A DNA stretch of 22,205 bases from Treponema sp. (lineage in GTDB: Bacteria; Spirochaetota; Spirochaetia; Treponematales; Breznakiellaceae), in assembly GCA_031283505.1 (NCBI GenBank), contig JAITBO010000051.1, positions 1 to 22,205 on the forward strand, read 5' to 3'. Below are positions 7,642-15,554 of this stretch, piece after piece (position 1 is the stretch's first letter; every line of letters starts with the position of its first letter). The notes beneath the pieces are model-generated. The model searched no databases, was not told the DNA's origin, and saw nothing but the letters and a program-made list of their open reading frames with translations. The position numbers and the translations under genes are program-made.

Positions 7642-8066
7642 GGTATCCTTTCCATTACATCATCGATCACCCCGCTCATCAAGTCCGTATATTCCGAGGC
7701 GCCTTCGGTCAGGGGATCGATCCAGAAAGGCCGGGCGTCTTCCACTGTCCAAGATTTCCGCTTTTCCCGTTCCGGGAGCGTTTTCGGGAGAAAATCAGGC
7801 TCTTCGGGCAAAAAAAACTCTTCCGGCGGGACAGCCCGGGGGCTAAAGACTTCACTCAAATCCTGATCGCTCCCCGTTCCGGCATCTTCCCGGCCACCTG
7901 TCAGAATCGCCGTTACGCAGAGGACAAGGAGAACCGCGCAGACAGCAAGACCTATCAGGGCAAGCTTGTGCCGGGTTTGGGGAAATTCTCTTAACTTCCC
8001 GGTTGTTTCCCCCGCCGTGCCTAGTCCCCGCCCGGCCACCCGCCGAATTGAATCCAGCCATCGCAT
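7638..8066 (-). CDS. Small single-pass membrane protein upstream of the lipoprotein
   Basis: Unknown 142-residue protein. Residues 1-34 are basic (likely cytoplasmic), 35-57 form one clear transmembrane helix (LALIGLAVCAVLLVLCVTAIL), and the rest is acidic and Pro-rich and probably periplasmic. The C-terminus has a conserved-looking segment (WTVEDARPFWIDP, then EYTDLMSGVIDDVMERIP). The stop overlaps the start of the lipoprotein gene by 4 nt, so the two proteins are likely made together and may form one envelope complex. The ATG at 8066 lacks a strong Shine-Dalgarno, and no clear promoter was seen in the 223-bp divergent region. Confidence 0.75.
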   Translation of the reverse strand: MRWLDSIRRVAGRGLGTAGETTGKLREFPQTRHKLALIGLAVCAVLLVLCVTAILTGGREDAGTGSDQDLSEVFSPRAVPPEEFFLPEEPDFLPKTLPEREKRKSWTVEDARPFWIDPLTEGASEYTDLMSGVIDDVMERIP

Positions 8067-8130
8067 ATCTTTAGTGTGAGCTTTTTTAGGGATTATGGCA
8101 ATGGAGAATTCCGGAACACCAGCAGGATAA

Positions 8131-8217
8131 ACGCATAGAAATGAGAGTATGCCTACATTACCCGACTAATAACCACCAAGTCCTCCATGTCTCTCCGTGG
8201 TTAAAATTCCTATGCGT
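8131..8217. repeat. Inverted repeat in the divergent promoter region
   Basis: ACGCATAG (8131-8138) and CTATGCGT (8210-8217) are perfect 8-bp inverted repeats 71 bp apart. AACCAC (8171-8176) and GTGGTT (8197-8202) lie between them and can also pair. The site is between the membrane-protein gene and the prfA promoter, so it could be a regulatory or looping site. Chance cannot be excluded. Confidence 0.3.
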
Positions 8218-8241
8218 GTATTCTGGGACGCCAGGGCCGCA

Positions 8242-8271
8242 TTGTCGGCGGTTCGTTTTTTTTGGTATAAT
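8242..8271 (+). promoter_or_regulatory. Sigma70-type promoter of prfA-prmC-relA
   Basis: TTGTCG (-35, 8242-8247) and a perfect TATAAT (-10, 8266-8271) are separated by 18 bp, with a T-rich spacer. Transcription should start near 8278, at or inside the AAGGAG ribosome binding site, giving an unusually short leader of about a dozen nucleotides. Confidence 0.75.
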
Positions 8272-8276
8272 TATTC

Positions 8277-8282
8277 AAGGAG
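8277..8282 (+). promoter_or_regulatory. Ribosome binding site fixing the prfA start
   Basis: AAGGAG lies 7 nt before ATG 8290. This, with the promoter located inside the longer open frame, rules out the upstream GTG at 8197 as the start. Confidence 0.8.
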
Positions 8283-8289
8283 CGACAGG

Positions 8290-9450
8290 ATGAACGAACG
8301 GCTTGAATCCCTTTTACACAGGCATGATGAACTATCCCGCATGATCCAGGACCCGGATCTGGTAAAAGATCAGAAGAAATACCGGGACATCATGAAAAAA
8401 TATTCCCAGGTAAGCGCGGTTTCCGTCGCATGGAAGGAAATTGAAAGCCTCTCCGCCCGGATTGTCGAGGCCAGAACCATGATTCAGGATGAAAAGGATC
8501 CGGAAATGCGGGAACTTGCCCGGGAGGAATACCGGGACCTGGAACAGCATCTCAGGGAAGCCGAGGACCGCCTTAAGGTACTCCTTATCCCCAAAGATCC
8601 CCTGGACGAAAAGAACATCATCATGGAAATCCGGGCGGGTACGGGAGGAGAGGAAGCGGCCCTGTTCGCGGCGGATCTGTTCCGTATGTATTCCCGGTTT
8701 GCGGAAACCAAAGGCTGGAAGTTTGAAATCATGAGTTCCAACGAAACGGAACTTGGAGGCTTTAAGGAGATTGTCTTCTCCATCAGCGGCAGCAACGTCT
8801 ATGAGAACCTCCGCTACGAATCGGGAGTACACCGGGTTCAGAGGGTCCCCGCCACCGAAGCTTCGGGACGCATCCACACCTCTGCGGTAACCGTGGCGGT
8901 ACTCCCCGAAGCCGACGAAACAGAAATCGACATACGACCGGAAGATCTCAGAATAGACGTGATGAGGGCCGGCGGGCCCGGCGGTCAGTGCGTCAACACC
9001 ACCGATTCGGCGGTGCGCATCATCCACCTTCCCACGGGAGTTACGGTACACTGCCAGGATGAGAAAAGCCAGATCAAAAACAAGGCCAAGGCCATGCGTA
9101 TACTCAGGGCGCGTATTTACGAGAGGGAAGAGGCCAGGGCCCAGTCGGAACGGGCGGAGGCCCGAAAGAACCAGGTGGGATCTGGGGACCGTTCCGAACG
9201 CATCAGAACCTACAACTTCCCCCAGAACCGGATGACCGATCACCGGATCAACCTTACCCTTTATAAGCTGGACCTCATCATGCAGGGAGATGTAGAAGAA
9301 CTCTTCGATGCCCTCAAGCTTTCCGCCCGGGAGGAACTTTTGGGAACGAAAAGTGAAACCAGGACTGAATCCTCCTCAAATGCGGTGCCCGGTGAACCTG
9401 GCGCCAAAACGGAAAAATCCAAAGTCCCCCTGCCGGAACCTGCTGCATGA
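8290..9450 (+). CDS. prfA: Peptide chain release factor 1
   Basis: RF1 recognises UAA and UAG stop codons in the ribosomal A site and triggers release of the finished protein. The stop-codon tripeptide is PAT (187-189), which is RF1-type; RF2 would have SPF. The catalytic GGQ is at 231-233 within [17 protein letters not shown]. The N-terminal helical domain (1-110) and the C-terminal [23 protein letters not shown] block (298-320) are typical. At 386 residues it is somewhat longer than the usual 355-360. The extra residues are a hydrophilic Ser/Glu/Pro-rich tail after about residue 352. The stop overlaps the start of prmC as ATGA, so the enzyme that modifies this protein is coupled to it. Confidence 0.97.
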   Translation: MNERLESLLHRHDELSRMIQDPDLVKDQKKYRDIMKKYSQVSAVSVAWKEIESLSARIVEARTMIQDEKDPEMRELAREEYRDLEQHLREAEDRLKVLLIPKDPLDEKNIIMEIRAGTGGEEAALFAADLFRMYSRFAETKGWKFEIMSSNETELGGFKEIVFSISGSNVYENLRYESGVHRVQRVPATEASGRIHTSAVTVAVLPEADETEIDIRPEDLRIDVMRAGGPGGQCVNTTDSAVRIIHLPTGVTVHCQDEKSQIKNKAKAMRILRARIYEREEARAQSERAEARKNQVGSGDRSERIRTYNFPQNRMTDHRINLTLYKLDLIMQGDVEELFDALKLSAREELLGTKSETRTESSSNAVPGEPGAKTEKSKVPLPEPAA

Positions 9451-10349
9451 CCGTCAGGGAGGCCGTCATCAGCGGGGCCGCCCGGCTCAAGGCCGCCGGT
9501 ATGACAACCCCGACCCTGGACGCTTCCCTTCTTCTTGCGGATATACTCAAGATTGACAAGACCGGCCTGATTCTCGCGGGGGACGAACCCCTTAAAGACG
9601 AAGTATACCGCCGGTTTGAAAAATCCCTGGAACGCCGTCTGACCGGGGAGTGTGTGGCCTACATCCTGGGCCGCAAGGAGTTCCGGGGCCTGGACTTTAC
9701 CGTAACCGCCGATGTCCTCGTTCCCCGGCCCGACACGGAAACCCTGGCGGAGGCCGCCCTGACCCGTATAGACGAACTTACCTGTGAACGAACCGGCGAT
9801 CCTCTCTTCCCTCCCGTCACCCTTCTGGATCTCTGTACCGGTTCAGGCGCCCTGGCGATCTCCCTGAAACGCGAACGGCCCGCCATAAGGGTCTTCGCTT
9901 CGGATGTCTCGGATAAAGCCCTGGCCGTCGCCAGGGAAAACGCCAGGCGCCTTGAAGGGAGGGGATTACCCATCATCTTCATCGAAAGCGATCTCTTTGA
10001 CCGCATCGGGGAAGCCGCCACACCGGACTTTTCCGGACCTCCCCGCTTCGACCTTATTGTCAGCAATCCTCCCTATGTCCCCACCGCAGTCATAGCCACC
10101 CTTTCTCCGGAAGTATGGCGGGAACCCTCTCTTGCCCTGGACGGCGGGGAAGACGGCCTTGACCTTATCCGGCGTATTGTTGCCGGGGCTCCTCCCTTTC
10201 TCAGTTCCGGCGGAACCCTGCTTATGGAAGCGGACCCGGCCCAGATGACGGCTATCGTCCGCATACTTGAAGATCGGGGGTATAGTGATATACAAATGTA
10301 TAGGGACCTGGCCGGACGGCAGCGGGTCATCGGCGGAAGGTATTCGTAA
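9447..10349 (+). CDS. prmC: Release factor glutamine methyltransferase
   Basis: PrmC (HemK) uses S-adenosylmethionine to N5-methylate the glutamine of the release-factor GGQ motif, which speeds termination. The 300-residue length is normal for the family. The N-terminal helical domain (1-85) includes the segment [21 protein letters not shown] (93-100) is the usual entry to the methyltransferase fold, the SAM-binding loop is [14 protein letters not shown] (127-140), and the catalytic NPPY (207-210) binds the glutamine amide. [19 protein letters not shown] after it is also characteristic. The ATG overlaps the prfA stop by 4 nt, and the relA-like gene follows after 27 nt. Confidence 0.97.
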   Translation: MTVREAVISGAARLKAAGMTTPTLDASLLLADILKIDKTGLILAGDEPLKDEVYRRFEKSLERRLTGECVAYILGRKEFRGLDFTVTADVLVPRPDTETLAEAALTRIDELTCERTGDPLFPPVTLLDLCTGSGALAISLKRERPAIRVFASDVSDKALAVARENARRLEGRGLPIIFIESDLFDRIGEAATPDFSGPPRFDLIVSNPPYVPTAVIATLSPEVWREPSLALDGGEDGLDLIRRIVAGAPPFLSSGGTLLMEADPAQMTAIVRILEDRGYSDIQMYRDLAGRQRVIGGRYS

Positions 10350-10376
10350 AAATAGCCGGGCGCTTCAAAAAAAGGG

Positions 10377-12575
10377 ATGAAAAAAACAGATACGGATTTT
10401 TTTAAAAAACTTGAAGCCTATGGCAGGGCCGATAGGGATCGGATATTGAACGCCGTAAAATGGGCGGAAGAACTCAGTCTAAGGGAACAAAGTTCTCAGG
10501 AACGAAGTTCCCTGTCCGGTGAGATGACCGCCAATGGCAGCCTTGCTTTGTCTCCTCCGGTCCGTAACCAGGGAGTCGCCGCCATACTTACGGACCTCAA
10601 TCTGGATGCCGATACCGTCATAGCCGCCATCCTCCATAATTCTCTGGAAGAAACCGGCGTCTCAAGCGGAGAAATAGAAGAACGTTTTGGTCATCCGGTC
10701 GCTCTTATGGTAGAAAGCGTCACCCGTATCGCCGGCATTTCCGCCAAAGATAAAACCATACAGGAAGCGGAAAACATCAGGAAGATGCTTTTCGCCATGG
10801 TCAACGACATACGGGTCATCTTCATCAAGCTGGCGGTGGTCCTCTACAATATGAGGACTCTGGAGAGCTTCCCCCAGAAGGAACGGAAGCGTATAGCCCA
10901 GGAGTGCCTGGACATCTACGCTCCTCTGGCGGACCGTCTGGGTATATCCTGGATGAAAGATGAACTGGAAGACCTTTCCCTTAAAAGCCTCAACCGGGAA
11001 GCCTTCGCCCAAATCAAGGAAATTGTAGCCTTAAAGAAAAACAACCGCGAGGTCTTCCTGAATACCCTTCAGGAAACCATTAAAAAAGAAGCCGCCGCCT
11101 TAGGCATTGCTATAGAAGTCGAAAGCCGGGCCAAACATTTCTATTCAATTTACCAGAAAATGAGAAAGCGTAATAAAAGTGCCGAGGACCTCTACGATCT
11201 TTTCGGTCTCCGCCTTCTTTGCAACAGCGTAGAACACTGCTATACCCTCCTCGGAATGGTCCATCGCCTTTGGAAACCCATGGATGGCCGTTTCAAAGAT
11301 TACATTGTCATATCCAAATCCAACGGTTACCAAAGCCTCCACACTACGGTTTTCGTGGCCGGTGATCCGGCAGGATCACCGGCGGCTATCGTTCCCGACG
11401 GTGGTGAAATCATTCCCGGCAAACCTTTTCCATGGTCGCCATTAGCGGTAAAATACGGCGCGGACCAGAGCGGAGGCATCCCCCTGGAAATCCAGATCCG
11501 TACTTTCGAGATGCACCAGGTGGCTGAATACGGTATTGCCAGTCATTGGCTTTACAAGAAAGGTTCCACCAGCGAAATCGTGCGTCCCGGCGATGTGGCC
11601 CTCATCAACCGCCTCAAGGACTGGAAACTCACAGAACCTGAAGCCGGGGACGACCGGGGTTCCGAATCCTTTCTGGAGGACATCAAGCGGGAACTCCTCA
11701 AGGATTCCATCTATGTCTTTACTCCCCAGGGCAAAGTAATAGAACTCCCTGCGGGAGCCACGCCCATAGACTTCGCCTACGCCATTCATACCGCCGTAGG
11801 GGAACACTGCTCAGGGGCCAAGGTCGATGGCGGCATCATCCCCCTGAGCCGGGAACTAAAAAACACCCAGGTTGTGGAGATCCTGACCGCCGCCAACGCC
11901 CATCCTCACATCAACTGGCTGCTCTTTGTAAAAACAGCGAAAGCCCGAAACAAGATCCGTTCCTGGCTCCAACTTCACGATGATTCGGTTATTATCGAAA
12001 AAAACGTAGTCGCCAAAAAGAAGGAAGCGTCCAAAGAACCGGAACCTCCAAAAGAAAGCGGGGTTCCGGCGGAACCGGAGACCATACAGCGGGTTCTCTC
12101 TTCACCGGAAAAGGACAAGTTCCGAATCCGGGTAGAAGACGAAAAAAACATGATGATCCGCTTTGCAAAGTGCTGCAACCCCGTGATGGGTGATCCTATC
12201 GTAGGGTATGTTTCACGGGGACGGGGCATCATCGTTCACCGGAAAAACTGCCGCAGTATCAGGAACATCCCGGATTTTGCCGAACGCCGCATTGACACCG
12301 AATGGGAAAACGCCGCAGCCCTCTTGGTCAAACGTTTCAGGGTCGAAGCCCGGCTCTCCTCGAACCTCTTCTCGGAAATTGAGGGCGCCGTCCGCAAATA
12401 TCAGGGCCACCTTATTGAGGGCCGCCTGGAAGAAACCGGCGCCAATCACATGACCGGCTTTTTCACCATGCGGCTCGAACAGCCGGAGGACCTGAAAAAC
12501 GTGATGAAGAACATCCGGGGAATTCCTGCGGTCTACAGCATCCTGGCTCTTACGGGAAGCGAAAACCGGGACTAA
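10377..12575 (+). CDS. relA: RelA/SpoT homologue: (p)ppGpp synthetase with degenerate HD hydrolase domain
   Basis: A long RSH enzyme of the stringent response. The synthetase half is intact: RAKHFYSIYQKM (251-262), RFKD (305-308), NGYQSLHT (316-323) and EIQIRTFEMHQVAEYGIASHW (371-391). The TGS domain (443-505), a Cys-containing domain (MIRFAKCCNP, with Cys 599-600) and a C-terminal ACT domain (~650-727) follow. The HD hydrolase region (about 60-160) keeps its fold signatures but not its chemistry: the first His position is Arg63, the HD pair is His87-Asn88, and the later Asp of the usual LADRLHN is Val (LAVVLYN). It is therefore expected to make but not degrade (p)ppGpp. The RFKD motif is of the bifunctional-enzyme type, whereas E. 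coli RelA has ExDD. An AAGGG sits directly against the ATG, an unusually short spacing. An in-frame stop upstream leaves no earlier start. Confidence 0.92.
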   Translation: MKKTDTDFFKKLEAYGRADRDRILNAVKWAEELSLREQSSQERSSLSGEMTANGSLALSPPVRNQGVAAILTDLNLDADTVIAAILHNSLEETGVSSGEIEERFGHPVALMVESVTRIAGISAKDKTIQEAENIRKMLFAMVNDIRVIFIKLAVVLYNMRTLESFPQKERKRIAQECLDIYAPLADRLGISWMKDELEDLSLKSLNREAFAQIKEIVALKKNNREVFLNTLQETIKKEAAALGIAIEVESRAKHFYSIYQKMRKRNKSAEDLYDLFGLRLLCNSVEHCYTLLGMVHRLWKPMDGRFKDYIVISKSNGYQSLHTTVFVAGDPAGSPAAIVPDGGEIIPGKPFPWSPLAVKYGADQSGGIPLEIQIRTFEMHQVAEYGIASHWLYKKGSTSEIVRPGDVALINRLKDWKLTEPEAGDDRGSESFLEDIKRELLKDSIYVFTPQGKVIELPAGATPIDFAYAIHTAVGEHCSGAKVDGGIIPLSRELKNTQVVEILTAANAHPHINWLLFVKTAKARNKIRSWLQLHDDSVIIEKNVVAKKKEASKEPEPPKESGVPAEPETIQRVLSSPEKDKFRIRVEDEKNMMIRFAKCCNPVMGDPIVGYVSRGRGIIVHRKNCRSIRNIPDFAERRIDTEWENAAALLVKRFRVEARLSSNLFSEIEGAVRKYQGHLIEGRLEETGANHMTGFFTMRLEQPEDLKNVMKNIRGIPAVYSILALTGSENRD

Positions 12576-12763
12576 ACGGAACGGCGATGCCCCGTCCCTG
12601 TTCATCTTAGTTTTGAGGAATTAGTATGGATTTGACAGCCTGTATTTCCGTGGCAAGTTTAGCCCTGTTAAAGCCGTATGCCCGTTTAAAGAGAAAAAGT
12701 GAAAAAAATACGTTTTTGGATAAATTTGCCTCTTTTTCTGGTAAAAGCCTCTTTGAGATTTTT

Positions 12764-12810
12764 CCGGTTTTATAGAAAATTAAAATAGAACCAAATTTTA
12801 AGAAAACCGG
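12764..12810. promoter_or_regulatory. Inverted repeat abutting the LuxR1 promoter, possible operator
   Basis: CCGGTTTT (12764-12771) and AAAACCGG (12803-12810) are perfect inverted repeats around a 31-bp AT-rich spacer. The right arm ends 2 bp before the -35 hexamer. The position suits a regulator binding just upstream of RNA polymerase. Confidence 0.45.
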
Positions 12811-12812
12811 GG

Positions 12813-12841
12813 TTGACACCGGAGGATAATAAATTTACTAT
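12813..12841 (+). promoter_or_regulatory. Sigma70-type promoter for the LuxR pair
   Basis: A perfect TTGACA (-35, 12813-12818) and TACTAT (-10, 12836-12841) are separated by the ideal 17 bp. The predicted transcript starts near 12848, giving a leader of about 100 nt before the first regulator gene. Confidence 0.75.
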
Positions 12842-12946
12842 GTTAAAATACTTCCAGAATTCAGAAGAAAGTAATAAAATAAACTCAGCTAAAATTTTTG
12901 GACTTCGATTAATTGCTTTCCTGACTATACTGGCGTGAGGCCATCA

Positions 12947-15541
12947 GTGTCCGACACAATTTTTCACAAAAGTATTCCCGTGGGTCGAGGAAACCAGTTG
13001 TATCTGGAGCGGCCCCGGTTAGATCAGTCTTTAGAACTGGCGGTGGAAAGCCCGATAGTGACGGTGGTGGCCGGCGCGGGATATGGGAAGACCCATGCGG
13101 TCTATTCTTTCCTGTGTAAATACAATGTCATTGCTACATGGATACAATTTTCCGAGTGGGATAACATTACCGGGCGTTTTTGGGAGAATTTTGCCGCCGC
13201 CGTGGCGGTGATCAACCGGGAGACCGCCGCCAAACTTATAGAAATCGGGTTTCCGGAAACAGAGCGGCAATTTGAACGCTATATAGCGGTTCCGGCCAAG
13301 GATGTAATTCGGGATAAAAAGTATATTTTTGTTTACGATGACTTTCACCTCATTCACAACCCGGCGGTTCTGCGCTTTCTGGAACGGTCTGTTACGGCTC
13401 CCTTCTTCAATATCACCTCTATCCTGATTTCCCGCAGCGAACTCCCGATCAACCTGATACGCTTCCTCTCCAAAGGGCTTCTGGCCAAACTCTCGGAAGA
13501 GCAGCTCCGGTTCACCCAGAAAGAGATGATCGCCTATTTCCGGCTTCAGGGGCTGGAACCTAATTCCCGGACAGCGGCGGCCATATACCAGGATACCGAA
13601 GGCTGGGCTTTCGCCATTCATCTTGCGGGACTATCCCTGAAAAATACCTCTCCCGGCGCGGAATATGTGTCCCAGGCCATGCGTTCCAACATCTTTAAGC
13701 TTATTGACCGGGAAATTATCGCCGCCGTCTCGCCGGAACTGCGGAAATACCTCATCAAACTGTCCCTCATCGACCATTTAACTCCGGATTTGCTCCGAGA
13801 AATTGCGGAAGGAGATTCCCATAATATATCCCTGCTGGACGAGATGGAGCGGATCGGGTCCTTCATCCGGTTCGATACCTACCAAAATGCCTACCGTATT
13901 CATCATCTCCTGTTGGAATACCTGTATGGCCGGCAGGAGGAATTATCCGGGGAAGAACGCCGGAAGGTCTATACCAGGGCGGCGGACTGGTGTTTCAAAA
14001 ATGGCCAGAAGATGGACGCCATCACCTATTACGAAAAGGCGGAGGATTACGGCAGGCTTTTTGAGGTTATCTATACCCTGCCCATGATCGTATCAAATAA
14101 AATTACGGCTTTTCTTTTGAAAATCATGGAAAAAGCGCCGGAAAGGGTATACAACGAATATTCCACCGCTCATGTTATGTATACTCGTTTTCTTTTTTCC
14201 CTAAGACGGTTTACGGAAGCCAAAGAGAAGCTTTGGGCGGTGATCAAAAAGTACGAGGCTTTGCCGCCCTCCGAGTTGAACTGCCGTATTCTCTTTGGCT
14301 GTTACAATAATCTGGGCTTTATCGGGATCCTCACCTGTCACAAAACCCGGAACTACGATTGGGTTGATTATTTTGAACAGGCCCGGTATTACCACGCCCA
14401 TAGCGGATTTATCCTCCGGGGGCCTGTAAGTATTTTCAGCCTTAGTTCTTTTGTCATTCTGGTAAGCGCCCCGGAAAAAGAGGAGACGGAACGGTTTATC
14501 CGGGCGATAACCACCGCAGCGCCTCATGTCATGGCCACCATGGGGGGGTGCATGGCCGGTCTGTGCGAATTGTCCCATTCCGAATTGGCCCTGTATCAGG
14601 GGGATTTTACCCAGGCGGAAGCCCATGCGCGGGCGTCCATACGGAAAGCCAGGGAATATCATCAGTACGAAATCGAAAACCGGGCGCTTTTCTTCCTTCT
14701 GCGTATCTGTCTTGGCCGGGGGGATGTTTCCGGCGTCAAGGAAATCATAAAACAGCTTGAGGCCCAGCTTAACGAAGCCGGATACCTGCACCGCCATCTC
14801 TACCACGCTATCGTTATAGGTTGGTTCTATGTCCAGATAGGACAGCCGGACAAACTCGCTTCCTGGCTGAAAAACGAATTTGAAGAGAGCGATCTCAATT
14901 CCCTGATCCATGGGTTTGAAATCCAGGTCAAGGCACGGTACCTTTTGGCGGAAAAGCGGTATCCTGCGGCTATTGCGGTCCTGGAAAGCAACGAAAACGA
15001 ATACGGTCTTGCCACCTACATAATGGGTCGCGTAGAAGCCCTGGCATTGAAGGCGGTCTGCCGTTACCAACTGAAAGATAAGGCGGGAGCCTATGCTGCT
15101 CTGCGGGAAGCCTGGGAACAGGCCCATCCCAACGGCTTGTTTCTGCCCTTCATGGGGCTGGGAAAACATATGCGGACCCTGGTCGAAGCGGCCCAAAAGG
15201 ATCAAATTTGGAAGGAAACTGCCGCCGGTATTTCCGGGGAATGGCTGGAGCAGGTCCGCTTAAAAGCTTCGGCCTATGCGAAAAAGCTTTTCGCCGTAAC
15301 GGAAGCCTTTGCCCCTCATGTCCTCCGGGGGATTTCCGTTGGGGGAACGCCGTCTCTGTCCCAGCGGGAACTGGATGTACTCAGGGGGCTTTCCCAGGGC
15401 TTAACTCGGGACGAGATAGCCAATGCTTCGGGGATCTCGGTGAACACGGTAAAAAGCGTCATCAGGAGCATCTACAACAAGCTGGGGGCGCTGAATCGGG
15501 CCGACGCGGTACGGATCGCCACCGCTTTGGGAATTCTTTAA
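12947..15541 (+). CDS. MalT-like LuxR-family transcriptional regulator with STAND ATPase domain (copy 1)
   Basis: A large cytoplasmic regulator of the MalT/LAL type, in which a nucleotide-binding sensor controls a LuxR DNA-binding domain. Numbering from GTG 12947: the Walker A motif AGAGYGKT lies at about 42-49 and the Walker B-like IFVYDDFH at about 127-134. A long helical, TPR-like region (roughly 350-780) is the likely effector or partner site. The LuxR helix-turn-helix is at about 804-864 (LSQRELDVLRGLSQGL, then NTVKSVIRSIYNKLG). I prefer GTG 12947 because GAGG sits 6 nt upstream and the N-terminus then matches the length of the downstream paralogue; GTG 12935 is the alternative. The maltose specificity of MalT should not be assumed. 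The ligand and targets are unknown. Confidence 0.88.
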   Translation: MSDTIFHKSIPVGRGNQLYLERPRLDQSLELAVESPIVTVVAGAGYGKTHAVYSFLCKYNVIATWIQFSEWDNITGRFWENFAAAVAVINRETAAKLIEIGFPETERQFERYIAVPAKDVIRDKKYIFVYDDFHLIHNPAVLRFLERSVTAPFFNITSILISRSELPINLIRFLSKGLLAKLSEEQLRFTQKEMIAYFRLQGLEPNSRTAAAIYQDTEGWAFAIHLAGLSLKNTSPGAEYVSQAMRSNIFKLIDREIIAAVSPELRKYLIKLSLIDHLTPDLLREIAEGDSHNISLLDEMERIGSFIRFDTYQNAYRIHHLLLEYLYGRQEELSGEERRKVYTRAADWCFKNGQKMDAITYYEKAEDYGRLFEVIYTLPMIVSNKITAFLLKIMEKAPERVYNEYSTAHVMYTRFLFSLRRFTEAKEKLWAVIKKYEALPPSELNCRILFGCYNNLGFIGILTCHKTRNYDWVDYFEQARYYHAHSGFILRGPVSIFSLSSFVILVSAPEKEETERFIRAITTAAPHVMATMGGCMAGLCELSHSELALYQGDFTQAEAHARASIRKAREYHQYEIENRALFFLLRICLGRGDVSGVKEIIKQLEAQLNEAGYLHRHLYHAIVIGWFYVQIGQPDKLASWLKNEFEESDLNSLIHGFEIQVKARYLLAEKRYPAAIAVLESNENEYGLATYIMGRVEALALKAVCRYQLKDKAGAYAALREAWEQAHPNGLFLPFMGLGKHMRTLVEAAQKDQIWKETAAGISGEWLEQVRLKASAYAKKLFAVTEAFAPHVLRGISVGGTPSLSQRELDVLRGLSQGLTRDEIANASGISVNTVKSVIRSIYNKLGALNRADAVRIATALGIL

Positions 15542-15554
15542 AAAGAGATATCGC

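Larger units (their letters stand above)
12576..12946. other. AT-rich intergenic stretch between relA and the LuxR pair
   Basis: These 370 bp contain no gene I can support. There is no clear intrinsic terminator after relA. AGAAAAAG near 12699 and CTTTTTCT near 12731 could pair weakly. The stretch holds an 8-bp inverted repeat and a strong promoter (listed separately), then about 90 bp of leader. The sharp fall in GC against both neighbours suggests a boundary between the housekeeping operon and an accessory block. Confidence 0.6.

Noticed and set aside
8197..8289. Longer prfA start at GTG 8197
   Set aside because: It would add 31 residues absent from RF1 proteins, and the promoter TATAAT lies inside this extension. 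ATG 8290 has a good ribosome binding site.
12607..12819. 70-codon minus-strand open frame between relA and the LuxR pair
   Set aside because: It starts at a GTG with no ribosome binding site, lies in AT-rich sequence, and its start overlaps the promoter of the next operon.
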